Assembly (NCBI RefSeq): GCF_000331005.1
Contig: NZ_AEJB01000224.1
Location: forward strand, 1-53,129
From: Streptomyces turgidiscabies Car8
GTDB taxonomy: Bacteria; Actinomycetota; Actinomycetes; Streptomycetales; Streptomycetaceae
Length of the DNA stretch: 53,129 nt
Direction: 5' to 3'
The position numbers and the translations under genes are program-made. A model generated the notes under the pieces. That model was given only the letters and a program-made list of their open reading frames with translations, searched no databases and was not told where the DNA came from. Positions 1 through 8,700 of this stretch are shown piece after piece (the stretch's first letter is position 1; every line of letters begins with the position of its first letter).

Positions 1-175
1 GAGCAGGGTTCGCAGAAGTCGCAGGCGCATGGCCGTCACCTTGAAGTGCTCTCCCGGTCGAAGCCAGGAGATTCCTGCTTACCTCGCGGTAGCGGGCTTG
101 ACGCGCTTCGCGCGCCTGACGACTGCCCTCCCGGCAGCCGGGACGAGCACGACGCCCATCCGGTAGAGGTGCAGA
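1..175. other. window edge, no gene recognised
   Basis: No convincing reading frame is visible before the stop codon of the serine hydrolase gene at 176. A short GC-rich inverted repeat lies at 129-143 (6-bp arms, 3-nt loop) and could be part of a terminator for the minus-strand gene ending at 176. The stretch may be the edge of a feature outside the window. Confidence 0.4.
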
Positions 176-1036
176 TCAGCTCGCGGCGATATCCCGGTGG
201 ACGACCTTGGCGACGCCCTCGATGGTCGCGATGCCGTAGTTCCAGGTGCTGTTGCCCTGGCTGAGCACCGTGATCATGTAGTCGTGGCCGCCACCCTTGA
301 ACGTGCCGACGCTGTGCACCCGCCAGCCGTTCGTGGCGCGTTCCAGCCAGCCGTTCTTGACGTGCACGGAGACACCCGCGGGCGCGCCCTTGGGGGTGCC
401 CCAGCGCTGGGAGGAGATGACCGCACCCATCAACTGCTGTATGTAGGCACGGGAGTTGTCGGTCAGTACCGTGTTGGTGATGGTGGTGAGCGCCAGGAGC
501 TTCTGCTCGTCACGGGCGGTGATCTGGGTGAGACCCCAGTAGCCGTTCGTGCCGGGCCTGGTCTGGGTCATACCGGCCGCCGCGACGAAGTTCCTGATCT
601 TCGTCAGGCCCAGCTGGTTCCACAGCTTCGTGGTCGAGGCGTTGTCCGACTTGGTGATCATGGCCTTGGCGAGACTCTTCTCGGTGGCCGTCAGGGCACG
701 GTTGGTCTTCTGGGCGTCCCAGAGCAGGGTCGCCAGGACGGTCACCTTGACGACGCTGGCGGAGTCGTAGGCCGTCTGCGCCCGGTACACACAGGTCGTC
801 TTGGTGGACCGGTCGAAGACGCCGACGCTGATGGAACCCCGGCGCCCGGAGAGCGCGGTGGTGATGTCCCGCTTCAGCTTGGTGGCGAGGGCGGGCTTGG
901 CGGACGTACAACTGACGGCCGCCGCAGCCGCGTTGGCCGGTGTGGCGGTGGCCACGAGCGACAGCACGGTGGCGGCGCAGACGGCGGCGCCCCCAAGTAT
1001 GCGGGCGCGCGCGGATCTGGATATGTGGTGAGTCAT
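176..1036 (-). CDS. secreted class A beta-lactamase-like serine hydrolase
   Basis: A 286-residue protein with an N-terminal signal peptide (basic start, hydrophobic stretch about residues 13-30, Ala-rich cleavage region near 36-40). It carries the serine beta-lactamase/DD-peptidase triad: SVVK at 94-97 (catalytic Ser and Lys), SDN at 130-132, and KNG at 227-229 in the KTG position. The fold is beta-lactamase family 2, expected outside the membrane. Many Streptomyces relatives are annotated only as serine hydrolases, so antibiotic hydrolysis is not implied. The ATG at 1034-1036 is preceded by a GGGGAA ribosome site. It is divergent from the glycosyltransferase gene across a 307-bp gap. Confidence 0.85.
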   Translation of the reverse strand: MTHHISRSARARILGGAAVCAATVLSLVATATPANAAAAAVSCTSAKPALATKLKRDITTALSGRRGSISVGVFDRSTKTTCVYRAQTAYDSASVVKVTVLATLLWDAQKTNRALTATEKSLAKAMITKSDNASTTKLWNQLGLTKIRNFVAAAGMTQTRPGTNGYWGLTQITARDEQKLLALTTITNTVLTDNSRAYIQQLMGAVISSQRWGTPKGAPAGVSVHVKNGWLERATNGWRVHSVGTFKGGGHDYMITVLSQGNSTWNYGIATIEGVAKVVHRDIAAS

Positions 1037-1343
1037 GGAGGTTCCCCATCCCCGTGAACGGCGTCAACGCGCCCCCGGCACGCTGGTCTCTCTCTGACCA
1101 CGCGTGGATACGAATGGTTGTACGTCAAGTCGCACTGTTTTTCGGACTTTTCTTGCGGACTTTTCGTGGGGACTTCTCCGGGAGGCTTCGCTCGGGGCTG
1201 CTGGGGGCTGCACTCGGGGGCTTCTCCTGGGGGCTTCTCCTGGGGAAAGCCCGCACCGCGCGTAACGCGCTGTTGCCCTGATTCACAGCTGGCCCCCAGC
1301 CACGCCACAGCGCGCACCCACCCCGCGTCCGGACGATTCGACG
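1037..1343. repeat. intergenic region with tandem 13-bp repeat
   Basis: This divergent intergenic region of 307 bp contains two perfect head-to-tail copies of GGGGGCTTCTCCT at 1216-1241. They are preceded from about 1165 by more degenerate copies of the same G-tract/CTTCTCC theme. Promoters of both flanking genes must lie here, but I cannot assign -35/-10 elements with confidence. Confidence 0.6.
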
Positions 1344-3587
1344 GTGACCTCTGCCACCGACCCACACCCCCACGCCCCGGAGACCCCCGTCGCCGCCGAT
1401 CCCGCGGCACCCGTGGCTCCACCGGCCCCCAGCGCGTCGGACTCGCCCGAGAAGGCGCCGCGCTGGTCGCTCCCCGCGCTGCTCGCGATCATGCTGCTGG
1501 CCGGGGTCCTGTACTCCTGGAACCTCTCCTCCTCCGGCCTCAACAGCTTCTACAGCGCGGCCGTACTGAGCGGCACGCAGAGCTGGAAGGCGTGGTTCTT
1601 CGGCTCGCTCGACGCGGGGAACTTCCTCACCGTCGACAAGCCGCCCTTCGTCCTCATGGTGATGGGCCTGTCCTGCCGCGTGTTCGGCTACGGCACCTGG
1701 CAGATGATGGCGCCGCTCATCGCGTCCGCGCTCGGCACCATCTGGATCCTGCACTCCTCCGTGAAGCGGGTGTTCGGGCACGCGGCGGCCACCGTGGCCG
1801 CGCTGGTGCTGGCGCTCACCCCGATCACCGTGGCCATCAACCGCGACAACAACCCCGACACGCTGCTGGTCTGCCTGATGGTGGCGGGCGCGGCTCTCGC
1901 CCTGCGCGCCACCCGCGACGGCAGGCTGCTGCCGCTGCTCGGCTCGGCGGTGTGCTTCGGGCTCGCGTTCAACACGAAGATGCTCCAGGGCTACATCGCC
2001 CTGCCCGCCGTCTTCGCGGTCTACCTGTACGCGGCCGACCTGGGCCTGGTGAAGCGGCTCGTGAACCTGCTGCTCGCCGGCGTCGCGCTCGCGGTCTCCA
2101 GCTTCTGGTGGGCGACGGCCGTGTCCCTCGTACCGGCCGACGAACGCCCGTACATCGGCGGCTCGACCGACGGCAGCGCCTGGAACCTGATCATGGGCTA
2201 CAACGGCCTCGGCCGTGTCCTCGGCGGCGAGGGCAACGGCGGGGGCGGCGGAGGCGGAGGCGGCGGCTTCTCCGGGACCGCCGGTATCGGCCGAATGTTC
2301 AACGAGATCCTCGGCGGCCAGATCTCCTGGCTCATCCCCTTCGCGAGCATCGCGCTGGTCGGCGGCCTGGTGCTGGTCGGCCGAGCCCCGCGTACGGACG
2401 CGACCCGGGCCGCGCTGCTGATGTGGGGCGGCTGGACGCTGCTCCACTACCTCACCTTCGCCATGGCCGAGGGCACGATGCACCCGTACTACACGACCGC
2501 CCTCGCGCCCGGCGTCGCGGCGCTCTGCGGTGGCGGCGGAGTGCTCCTGCTGCGCGCGTTCCGCACCGACAAGCGGTGGGTGTGGGTGCTCCCGCTGGCC
2601 CTCGGTGTCACCGGCGTCTGGTCGGTCGTGCTGCTGCGCCGTACGTCCGACTGGAACGCGTGGCTGTGGCCGACGATCGCCGTGGTCATGGCACTGGCGA
2701 TCACCGGTCTGCTGGTCTTCCGCACCGGGCGCCGTATGCGGTTGCTGGCCGCCTCGGTGGTGGCGGCGATCGTCGCGTCGATGGCGGGACCGGCCGCGTA
2801 CGCGCTGGCGGAGACCTCCGCGACGGGCGGTGGCATGGGCGGCACGAACCCGACGGCCGGCCCTTCGACGGGCGGCGGAATGGGCGGCCCCGGCGGCGGC
2901 GGTCGCGCGGGCGGCGGCTTCCCCGGCGGCAGCGGCGGCCCGGGCCGGCAACAGGGCGGTCAGCAGCAGGGTGGTCAGATGGGTACGCCGCCCAGTGGCG
3001 GTATGCCCAGCGGAGCACCTGGCGGCACCGGCCAGGCGGACGGCGGCACGGGTACGCCCCCGAGCGGCACCGGCGGCACGAACGCCGAGGCCGGCGGTCA
3101 GCAGCTGGGCGGGCAGCCCGGCGGCACGGGCGGCGGGGGTATGGGCGGTGGCGGCGGCATGGGTGGCGGCGCCGACAGCCAGCTGATCACGTACCTGAAG
3201 AAGCACAAGGACGGCGCCAAGTGGCTGCTGGCGGTGTCCAATTCACAGGGTGCGGCGCAGCTGATCGTGAGCAGCGGCGAGCCGGTGATCTCCATGTGGG
3301 GCTGGACCGGCACCGACAAGGCGATGACCCTGGCCAAGCTCAAGGAGCTGGTGAAGAAGGGCGAGTTGCACTACATCCAGCTCGGCGGCGGCATGGGCGG
3401 CGGAGGCGGCATGGGCGGCGCCGACCTCAGCTCGGAGGTCACGGCCTGGGTGCAGAAGAACGGTACGGCGGTCAAGGAGAGCGAGTACAGCAGTAGCAGC
3501 GGCAGCGCTACGACGGGGGCCGGCAGCACGCAGTCCACGTCGTCCACGTCGTCGATCTACCGGCTGGACGCGTCGGACGTGAGCTGA
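1344..3587 (+). CDS. GT39-family membrane glycosyltransferase
   Basis: A 747-residue polytopic protein. A Pro/Ala-rich cytoplasmic tail of about 40 residues precedes the first membrane segment, followed by the DKPPFVLMVMGL motif typical of the ArnT/PMT-like glycosyltransferase 39 family (lipid-linked sugar donor, acceptor outside the membrane). Around ten more hydrophobic segments run to about residue 495. Then comes a long Gly/Gln/Ser/Met-rich low-complexity linker (about 500-620) and a C-terminal extracytoplasmic domain (about 620-747) interrupted by another Gly-Met tract. The start is a GTG with a weak ribosome site, so it may vary slightly. The acceptor is unknown. Confidence 0.85.
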   Translation: MTSATDPHPHAPETPVAADPAAPVAPPAPSASDSPEKAPRWSLPALLAIMLLAGVLYSWNLSSSGLNSFYSAAVLSGTQSWKAWFFGSLDAGNFLTVDKPPFVLMVMGLSCRVFGYGTWQMMAPLIASALGTIWILHSSVKRVFGHAAATVAALVLALTPITVAINRDNNPDTLLVCLMVAGAALALRATRDGRLLPLLGSAVCFGLAFNTKMLQGYIALPAVFAVYLYAADLGLVKRLVNLLLAGVALAVSSFWWATAVSLVPADERPYIGGSTDGSAWNLIMGYNGLGRVLGGEGNGGGGGGGGGGFSGTAGIGRMFNEILGGQISWLIPFASIALVGGLVLVGRAPRTDATRAALLMWGGWTLLHYLTFAMAEGTMHPYYTTALAPGVAALCGGGGVLLLRAFRTDKRWVWVLPLALGVTGVWSVVLLRRTSDWNAWLWPTIAVVMALAITGLLVFRTGRRMRLLAASVVAAIVASMAGPAAYALAETSATGGGMGGTNPTAGPSTGGGMGGPGGGGRAGGGFPGGSGGPGRQQGGQQQGGQMGTPPSGGMPSGAPGGTGQADGGTGTPPSGTGGTNAEAGGQQLGGQPGGTGGGGMGGGGGMGGGADSQLITYLKKHKDGAKWLLAVSNSQGAAQLIVSSGEPVISMWGWTGTDKAMTLAKLKELVKKGELHYIQLGGGMGGGGGMGGADLSSEVTAWVQKNGTAVKESEYSSSSGSATTGAGSTQSTSSTSSIYRLDASDVS

Positions 3588-3622
3588 ACCCGACCGACAC
3601 AGACCGAACCCGGCTGAACCCC

Positions 3623-3660
3623 GAGTGGCCCCTTACCGCGACGCCGGTAAGGGGCCACTC
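3623..3660. terminator. strong hairpin terminator
   Basis: A perfect 16-bp inverted repeat (3623-3638 with 3645-3660) with a 6-nt loop lies 35 nt after the glycosyltransferase stop. It has no U-tract, which is common for Streptomyces terminators. Confidence 0.85.
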
Positions 3661-3823
3661 CCGTGTCCACGGGGGCTCTACGCGCGTCAAATCACGGCGA
3701 AATCACCCGAGTTGCCGGTTCAAGTCACCCAACGGACACACGCAGTTCATTGCCTGAAACGCATGTCCATGTCACGCTCCCGGATGTCTCCCCCATTCGA
3801 CACGCGTAGAACGGACACCCCCG

Positions 3824-4633
3824 ATGCCCGCGACGCAGATACGCACCCTCCGCTGGAAGACGGTGGCACTCGCCACGTCGACCGTCCTGGCCGCCCTCGC
3901 CATCCCCACGATGACCGCCACCCCGGCGGGCGCGACGACGACGGCGTACGACTCCACGTACTACAAGAACGCGATCGGCAAGACCGGCACGAGCCTCAAG
4001 TCCTCGCTGCACACGATCATCAGCAGCCAGACGAAGATCTCGTACTCCGCCGTCTGGAACGCGCTGATGGCCACCGACCAGGACCCGAACAACAGCAACA
4101 ACGTGATCCTGCTGTACAGCGGTGTCTCACGCGCCAAGTCCCTCAACGGCGGCGACGTCGGCGACTGGAACCGCGAGCACGTGTGGGCCAAGTCCCACGG
4201 CGACTTCGGCGAGGCGACCGGCCCCGGCACGGACCTGCACCACCTGCGTCCGGCGGATGTCCAGGTCAACAGCATCCGTGGCAACCTGGACTTCGACAAC
4301 GGCGGCAGCGCCGTCACCAACGGCGGCGGCAGCACCGTCGACTCGGACTCCTTCGCGCCGCGCGCCGCGGACCGGGGCGACGTGGCCCGCATGATCCTCT
4401 ACATGGCCGTGCGCTACGAGGGCGACGACGGTTGGGCCGACCTGGAGCCCAACGAGAAGGTCGGCAACGGCTCCAACCCCTACATGGGCAAGCTCTCCGT
4501 ACTCAAGGCCTGGAGCGAGGCGGACCCGCCCAGCGCCTTCGAGGAGAAGCGCAACCAGGTCATCTACGACACCTACCAGCACAACCGCAACCCGTTCATC
4601 GACCACCCCGAGTGGGTCGAGGCGATCTGGTAG
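3824..4633 (+). CDS. secreted endonuclease I family nuclease
   Basis: A 269-residue extracellular nuclease. A signal peptide occupies residues 1-37 (basic start, Leu/Ala-rich core, cleavage near TPAGA). The endonuclease I/NucM-type beta-beta-alpha-metal core is recognisable from NREHVWAKSHG at 116-126 (catalytic His) and DLHHLRP at 137-143, with the conserved RGNLDFDNGG segment following. Family members degrade DNA and sometimes RNA without sequence preference, so a nutrient-scavenging or self-DNA degradation role is likely. It is monocistronic, bounded by hairpins at 3623-3660 and 4662-4688. Confidence 0.92.
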   Translation: MPATQIRTLRWKTVALATSTVLAALAIPTMTATPAGATTTAYDSTYYKNAIGKTGTSLKSSLHTIISSQTKISYSAVWNALMATDQDPNNSNNVILLYSGVSRAKSLNGGDVGDWNREHVWAKSHGDFGEATGPGTDLHHLRPADVQVNSIRGNLDFDNGGSAVTNGGGSTVDSDSFAPRAADRGDVARMILYMAVRYEGDDGWADLEPNEKVGNGSNPYMGKLSVLKAWSEADPPSAFEEKRNQVIYDTYQHNRNPFIDHPEWVEAIW

Positions 4634-4661
4634 CAGTTCCTTCTCACTCCGAGTTCATGCT

Positions 4662-4688
4662 GAACGCCCCGTGATCCACGGGGCGTTC
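4662..4688. terminator. bidirectional hairpin terminator
   Basis: A perfect 12-bp stem (4662-4673 with 4677-4688) and 3-nt loop sits between two convergent genes, the nuclease ending at 4633 and the minus-strand gene ending at 4712. Confidence 0.85.
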
Positions 4689-4711
4689 AGTGCGTCACCG
4701 GCCGGTACCGG

Positions 4712-5446
4712 CTATTCGCGGTAGAGGTTCTCGGCGATGGCCAGGAAGAGGTGGAGATTCGTGACGCCGCCGGCCGGGACGGTGAACCAGGGGCTGGACG
4801 TGCCGTACTTCATGACGTGGACCGCGCCTCCCTTCACCTGGATCCCATGGACCTCGGACCACGGAAGAGGTTTCTTCCCACGGATGACCACGCCCGTGCG
4901 CGAGACCGTGAAAGAACCGAAGTCGGCCGTCCCGCCCTCAAGCACCGAGTCCAGGACCGCCTGCCCCTGGGCCCGGAGTATCGCTTCCTGCAGCAACGGC
5001 CCCCACGTCTCGGGTCTCTCGTAGAACTCCGTGATCTCCGTGCCGCCGAAGCTCGGGGCGGATATGGAGTAGACGTACTTGGTGGGGGTGGGGATGCCGT
5101 TGACGATCAGTTGGGTGATGTCCTGGTACAGCTTCGCGGAATCCCAGCGGATGGCGGTCATACCGTCCCCCAACTGCGGTTGCACGATCATGCCGTGCTC
5201 GAACAGGTGGAGACGCTTGGAGGCCTGCTTCCGGCTGAAGTTCGGGAAGCGGCGCAGCCACCAGAAGCACACCAGCCCGGGAACCAGGAAGAACGCCGAA
5301 GCCACGAAAAGCATGTTGAGGTAGACGAGGAACATCAGTGTGCCGAGCCGCTTGGGCGCGAAAGAGCCCTCAAGCGCGCCGAGTTGGTGACGGGCGGCGA
5401 GTGCCGCGACCTCGGGTGAGGGCGGCTGGAGCGTCTGTGTGGTCAT
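4712..5446 (-). CDS. membrane protein of unknown function (DUF6585-like)
   Basis: A 244-residue protein. One long or two short hydrophobic segments lie at about residues 33-65, followed by an RRFPNFSRKQASKRLHLFEHG stretch and a soluble domain containing two PH-like beta-rich modules (about 85-160 and 175-235). The overall layout resembles the DUF6585 family of membrane-anchored proteins; I assign this from memory of the pattern and with moderate certainty. No catalytic motif is visible. It converges on the nuclease gene and starts 86 bp from the 3' end of the M20 peptidase gene, so it could follow it in one transcript. Confidence 0.7.
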   Translation of the reverse strand: MTTQTLQPPSPEVAALAARHQLGALEGSFAPKRLGTLMFLVYLNMLFVASAFFLVPGLVCFWWLRRFPNFSRKQASKRLHLFEHGMIVQPQLGDGMTAIRWDSAKLYQDITQLIVNGIPTPTKYVYSISAPSFGGTEITEFYERPETWGPLLQEAILRAQGQAVLDSVLEGGTADFGSFTVSRTGVVIRGKKPLPWSEVHGIQVKGGAVHVMKYGTSSPWFTVPAGGVTNLHLFLAIAENLYRE

Positions 5447-5532
5447 GAGCCTCTGCTTCGCGTAGGGGTACTGCGGGTAGGTTCCGGGATGGCTTCGGGT
5501 GGCGTCGGCGCGGGCAGGTGCCGGCGATCGGG

Positions 5533-6693
5533 CTACCCCCGTGTCCGGGCGATGAGTTCGGCGAGCAGTCGTGTACGGGGGACCATCGCCGCGATGCGCA
5601 CATGCTCGGTGTCCGCGTGGGCGCCGCTGCCGACGCCGCCGATACCGTCCAGCGTCGGGCAGCCGACGGCCGCCGTGTAGTTGCCGTCCGAGGCACCGCC
5701 GACGGCGACCCCGCGCAGCGGTTCCTGGCCCAGCTCCGACGCGATACGGGAGGCCAGGGCGAACAGTCCGGCGGAGGAACCGGGTTCCATGGGCGGCCGT
5801 TGCCTGCCGCCCAGCACGGTCAGCCGGGCGCCGGGTGTCCGGGCGGTGAGCCCCCGCATGAGTTCGTCCGTGCGATCCTGCGCCGCCACGGTCGGCGCAC
5901 GTACGTCCACCGAGATCCTCGCCTGCGCGGGCACGGTGTTGAGCGTGCTGCCGGCCGACATCAGGGTGGGCGTGATGGTGAGGCCCCCGAGGGCGGGCGA
6001 AGTCCCGCTGGAATCAACGGGGTTGCCGGTGACACCAGGGCTGCCGGTGTCACCGGCCGACGACGCACCGAGTCCGGCGATGGCCAGTACCTGGTGAGCG
6101 GCCTCGACCGCCGCGTTGACGCCCCGGTGCGGTTCCAGCCCGGCATGGGCGGCCTTGCCGTGCACGACGACCTCGTAGCGGGAGGTGCCCTTGCGGGCGG
6201 TCTTGAGCGCGCCCGTCCCGTCTGCGGACGCCTCCAGCACAAAGGCCGCGGCGAGACCCCGCGCGGACTCCTCGATCAACTCCCGAGAGGTCGGGGAGCC
6301 GACCTCCTCGTCCCCGGTGACCAGCACGCATACACCCTCCGGCGACGGCAGGGAGGCCAGCGCGTGGAACATCTGCACCAGCCCCGCCTTCATGTCCAGG
6401 ACCCCCGGCCCCCGGGCGATCCCGTCGGCCACCGACCAGGGATGGCTTTCCAGCGAACCCCCGGGCCACACCGTGTCGTGATGCCCCACCAGCAGCACAC
6501 GCGGGGTACCGAAGTTCCACCGCAGATGGGTCACCCCGCCGACCACGATCGTCTCCGGCACCACACCCAGCAGCCTCGCGCCGAGCGCCCCGACCACCTC
6601 GGCACTCCGGGCCACGGCGGCGTGGTCGGCGGAGAAGGACTCGCAGAGCACGAGTTCCTCAAGATCGGCAAGCATCGCGGACAGAGCGATCAC
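5533..6693 (-). CDS. M20 family metallopeptidase
   Basis: From the GTG at 6691-6693 the protein is 386 residues. A longer frame to 6783 exists but would run through the regulator's putative operator. Zinc ligands and catalytic residues of the M20/CPG2 family are visible: HHDTVWP at about 71-77, GPGVLDMKAG around Asp100, and GDEEVGSP with the Glu pair at about 129-130. A dimerisation domain follows at about 165-280. Relatives are glutamate carboxypeptidase-like hydrolases of small peptides or acylated amino acids. A GGGGGAAG ribosome site precedes the GTG at close spacing. The divergent LysR gene suggests substrate-responsive control. Confidence 0.88.
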   Translation of the reverse strand: MIALSAMLADLEELVLCESFSADHAAVARSAEVVGALGARLLGVVPETIVVGGVTHLRWNFGTPRVLLVGHHDTVWPGGSLESHPWSVADGIARGPGVLDMKAGLVQMFHALASLPSPEGVCVLVTGDEEVGSPTSRELIEESARGLAAAFVLEASADGTGALKTARKGTSRYEVVVHGKAAHAGLEPHRGVNAAVEAAHQVLAIAGLGASSAGDTGSPGVTGNPVDSSGTSPALGGLTITPTLMSAGSTLNTVPAQARISVDVRAPTVAAQDRTDELMRGLTARTPGARLTVLGGRQRPPMEPGSSAGLFALASRIASELGQEPLRGVAVGGASDGNYTAAVGCPTLDGIGGVGSGAHADTEHVRIAAMVPRTRLLAELIARTRG

Positions 6694-6769
6694 ACTTCCC
6701 CCTCGGATGGCGAATCGGCGACGTGATGAGACGTTATGAGGGGGCATGACATTCCACCAGCGACTAGAT

Positions 6770-6786
6770 TGCATGGAAGCCATGCA
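6770..6786. promoter_or_regulatory. candidate LysR operator
   Basis: A perfect inverted repeat, TGCATGG-AAG-CCATGCA, lies in the 126-bp gap between the divergent peptidase and LysR genes, 34 nt upstream of the LysR start. Position and symmetry fit a LysR-type regulator binding site, but no data support it directly. Confidence 0.5.
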
Positions 6787-6819
6787 CCCAAGGAATGTGT
6801 ACGAGGAGGGGAAGGGAAC

Positions 6820-7704
6820 GTGTTCGAGACCGACGCGCTACGTCTGCTGGTGACCGTCGCCGACACCGGGTCGTTCACCGGCGCCGCGGTCCGGCTCAAC
6901 TACACGCAGTCCGCGGTGTCCCGGCGGATCGCCACCCTCGAACAACAGGCAGGCGGCCCCCTCTTCGAACGGCTCCCCCGGGGCGTACGCCTGAACCCCG
7001 CCGGCCGCGCGCTGCACCGGCACGCCGTGGACGTACTGGAACGTCTGTCGCGGGCGGAGCAGGAGCTGACCGTGATCCACGCGGGCCACGGCGGGATGCT
7101 CCGCGTGGGCGCCTTCGCGACGGCCAACATCTCGCTGGTTCCGGCAGCCCTGCGGGAGTTCAGGCGGGCGAGGCCGGACGTCGAGATCGTCGCGGTCGAA
7201 GGCCGGAGCGCCGCGCTGATGGAGCAGCTCGCGCAGGGCTCACTCGACCTGGCCGTGGTCAGCGACTACCCCTCCGGCCTCCCCACGGCCGACGGCATCA
7301 CCACAGCCGCACTACGGGAGGACGAACTGCTCGTCGCCCTGCACCGCGAACACCCGCTGGCAGCAGCGGAGTCGATCGACCTGCGCGACCTGCGCGACGA
7401 GGCCTGGCTCCAGGACACGTACGGCGACCGCCCCACCATGCTCGCCGACGCCTGCGCCCGGGCCGGCTTCAGCCCACGCAAAATCATCAGGATCGCGGAG
7501 TGGACAGGCAAGTTCGGCTACGTCGCCGCAGGCCTGGGAGTTGCCCTCGTCCCGTCACTGGCCATCTGGGCGCTCCCGGCCGAACTCGCCCTGTGCCGCG
7601 TCGCCGACCCGGCGCTGCGCCGCACGGTGCACATGGCGTTGCCTGCCACACCGCTGCCGGCGGCCCTGAAACTCGGGGAGTTGCTGCGGGGCGCCACGGC
7701 CTGA
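6820..7704 (+). CDS. LysR family transcriptional regulator
   Basis: A 294-residue protein starting at GTG 6820 behind a clear GGAGGGGAAGG ribosome site. The upstream ATG at 6736 has no such site and would include the palindrome. The N-terminal winged helix-turn-helix (about residues 1-60, TGSFTGAAVRLNYTQSAVSRRIATLE) is typical LysR. A periplasmic-binding-like effector domain follows at about 85-290. It probably controls the divergent M20 peptidase gene and itself through the inverted repeat at 6770-6786. Confidence 0.92.
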   Translation: MFETDALRLLVTVADTGSFTGAAVRLNYTQSAVSRRIATLEQQAGGPLFERLPRGVRLNPAGRALHRHAVDVLERLSRAEQELTVIHAGHGGMLRVGAFATANISLVPAALREFRRARPDVEIVAVEGRSAALMEQLAQGSLDLAVVSDYPSGLPTADGITTAALREDELLVALHREHPLAAAESIDLRDLRDEAWLQDTYGDRPTMLADACARAGFSPRKIIRIAEWTGKFGYVAAGLGVALVPSLAIWALPAELALCRVADPALRRTVHMALPATPLPAALKLGELLRGATA

Positions 7705-7808
7705 ACCGTCTCCCAGGGCAGGAACGACAGGGCGACCCTCTCGGCCGGAAGGGACGGGCAGGCGTTTAATCGGATGTGCGTGCGCCGCGGAGTTGTTAGG
7801 TTCGCCGT

Positions 7809-8540
7809 GTGCCGAAGCTGAATCAGATCATCGCAGTCGAAAAGGGCGTCAAGTCCAAGGCTCTCCAGGAGCTCACCCAGGCCCACCAGGACGTGCAGAA
7901 GCCCGCCCTGCTGGCCGGCATCTCCCGGACCTACCAGCCCAAGGACGAGGAGGGCGAGCAACTGCCGCCCGAGTCCACGCGAGTGCAGATCAAGGCCGAG
8001 GACGCTCTGCGGGCGACCGCCGGGACGCTGACGCGGCTCTTCGACGTGACCGCGACGAAGGACTGGGCGAACCGGTCCGCGGTCGCGGACGTGGTGGTCG
8101 ACGGTACAGTGCTGTTGCCCCAGGTGCCCGTCCCGTACCTGCTGTTCCTGGAGAAGCAACTCACCGACCTGCACACCTTCGTGCGCAAGCTGCCGGTGCT
8201 CGACGCTTCCGAGTCGTGGAACCTGGACCCCTCGACTGACTCGTGGAAGACGGACCCGGTGCGGACCATCCGCACGAAGAAGGTTCCGCGCAACCACGTG
8301 AAGGCCGAGGCCACGGAGAAGCACCCGGCGCAGGTCGAGGTGTACTACGAGGACGTCCCGGTCGGTTACTGGACCACGGTGAAGTTCTCCGGCGCGCTGC
8401 CCGCCCGGCGGGTCAACGAGCTTCTCGACCGCGTCGAGAAGCTCCAGCAGTCCGTCAAGTTCGCCCGCGAGGAGGCGAACAACACCGAGGTCACCGACCA
8501 GCGGGTCGGCGACGCGGTATTCGGCTACCTCTTCCGGTAG
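7809..8540 (+). CDS. conserved protein of unknown function (DUF7873-like)
   Basis: A 243-residue soluble protein starting at GTG 7809, with no signal peptide, membrane segment or catalytic motif that I recognise. It is rich in charged residues. Notable blocks are GISRTYQPKDEEGEQLPPE (about 38-56), the segment LFDVTATKDWANRSAVADVVVDG (about 78-100), LPVLDASESWNLD (about 130-142), and a predicted coiled or helical end (about 205-232). I associate the pattern with DUF7873 of actinobacteria, from memory. Its stop is only 76 nt upstream of the first tRNA-like element, on the same strand, with just short hairpins between. It may be cotranscribed with the permuted tRNAs and could handle them; that link is inference from position only. 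Confidence 0.75.
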   Translation: MPKLNQIIAVEKGVKSKALQELTQAHQDVQKPALLAGISRTYQPKDEEGEQLPPESTRVQIKAEDALRATAGTLTRLFDVTATKDWANRSAVADVVVDGTVLLPQVPVPYLLFLEKQLTDLHTFVRKLPVLDASESWNLDPSTDSWKTDPVRTIRTKKVPRNHVKAEATEKHPAQVEVYYEDVPVGYWTTVKFSGALPARRVNELLDRVEKLQQSVKFAREEANNTEVTDQRVGDAVFGYLFR

Positions 8541-8552
8541 CCCCCACATACG

Positions 8553-8588
8553 CCCTCCGTCGCGAGCGGAGGGTGCGCGATGAGCGCA
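8553..8588 (+). other. two adjacent hairpins in the 5' leader of the tRNA locus
   Basis: CCCTCCG/CGGAGGG (8553-8559 with 8567-8573, 7-nt loop) is followed directly by TGCGC/GCGCA (8574-8578 with 8584-8588, loop GATGA). The first could be the terminator of the preceding gene. Together they could equally be structured leader RNA of the permuted tRNA transcript. Confidence 0.55.
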
Positions 8589-8616
8589 AGCTGAAACTGA
8601 TGTTGAAGCTGATCAA

Positions 8617-8700
8617 GGGGTGTCAGTTGGGGGTTCGAATCCCTCTCCCCGCACCACGTGCGGGGGTGGCCCAAGCCTGGCAGAGGCGGCCCCATGAAAC
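8617..8700 (+). tRNA. candidate circularly permuted tRNA 1 (3' half precedes 5' half)
   Basis: Read in order, this segment has the 3' half first. It runs: anticodon-stem 3' strand GGGGT (8617-8621), variable region (8622-8628), T-arm (8629-8645, loop TTCGAAT), acceptor 3' strand TCCCCGC (8646-8652), and encoded ACCA (8653-8656). A 3-nt linker CGT follows. Then the 5' half: acceptor GCGGGGG (8660-8666), T8 (8667), D-arm with G18G19 at 8679-8680 (8669-8687), base 26, and anticodon stem GCCCC (8689-8693). Acceptor strands pair 7/7 (one G.U) and anticodon strands pair 5/5 (one G.U), both only in permuted order. If the whole loop is ATGAAAC (8694-8700), the anticodon would be GAA (Phe). A break elsewhere in the loop would give another identity. 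No linear tRNA fits. Confidence 0.75.

Noticed and set aside
1118..3496. Long Arg-rich plus-strand frame over the GT39 gene and similar long frames elsewhere
   Set aside because: Frame shadows of GC-rich genes, with Arg/Pro/Ala-rich translations and no family signature.
8567..8656. A linear class II tRNA ending in CCA, reading GCGGAGG as acceptor
   Set aside because: The acceptor would contain an A-C mismatch and a G.U, the D-arm would have a 5-nt loop without GG, and no anticodon stem forms. The permuted reading pairs both stems fully.
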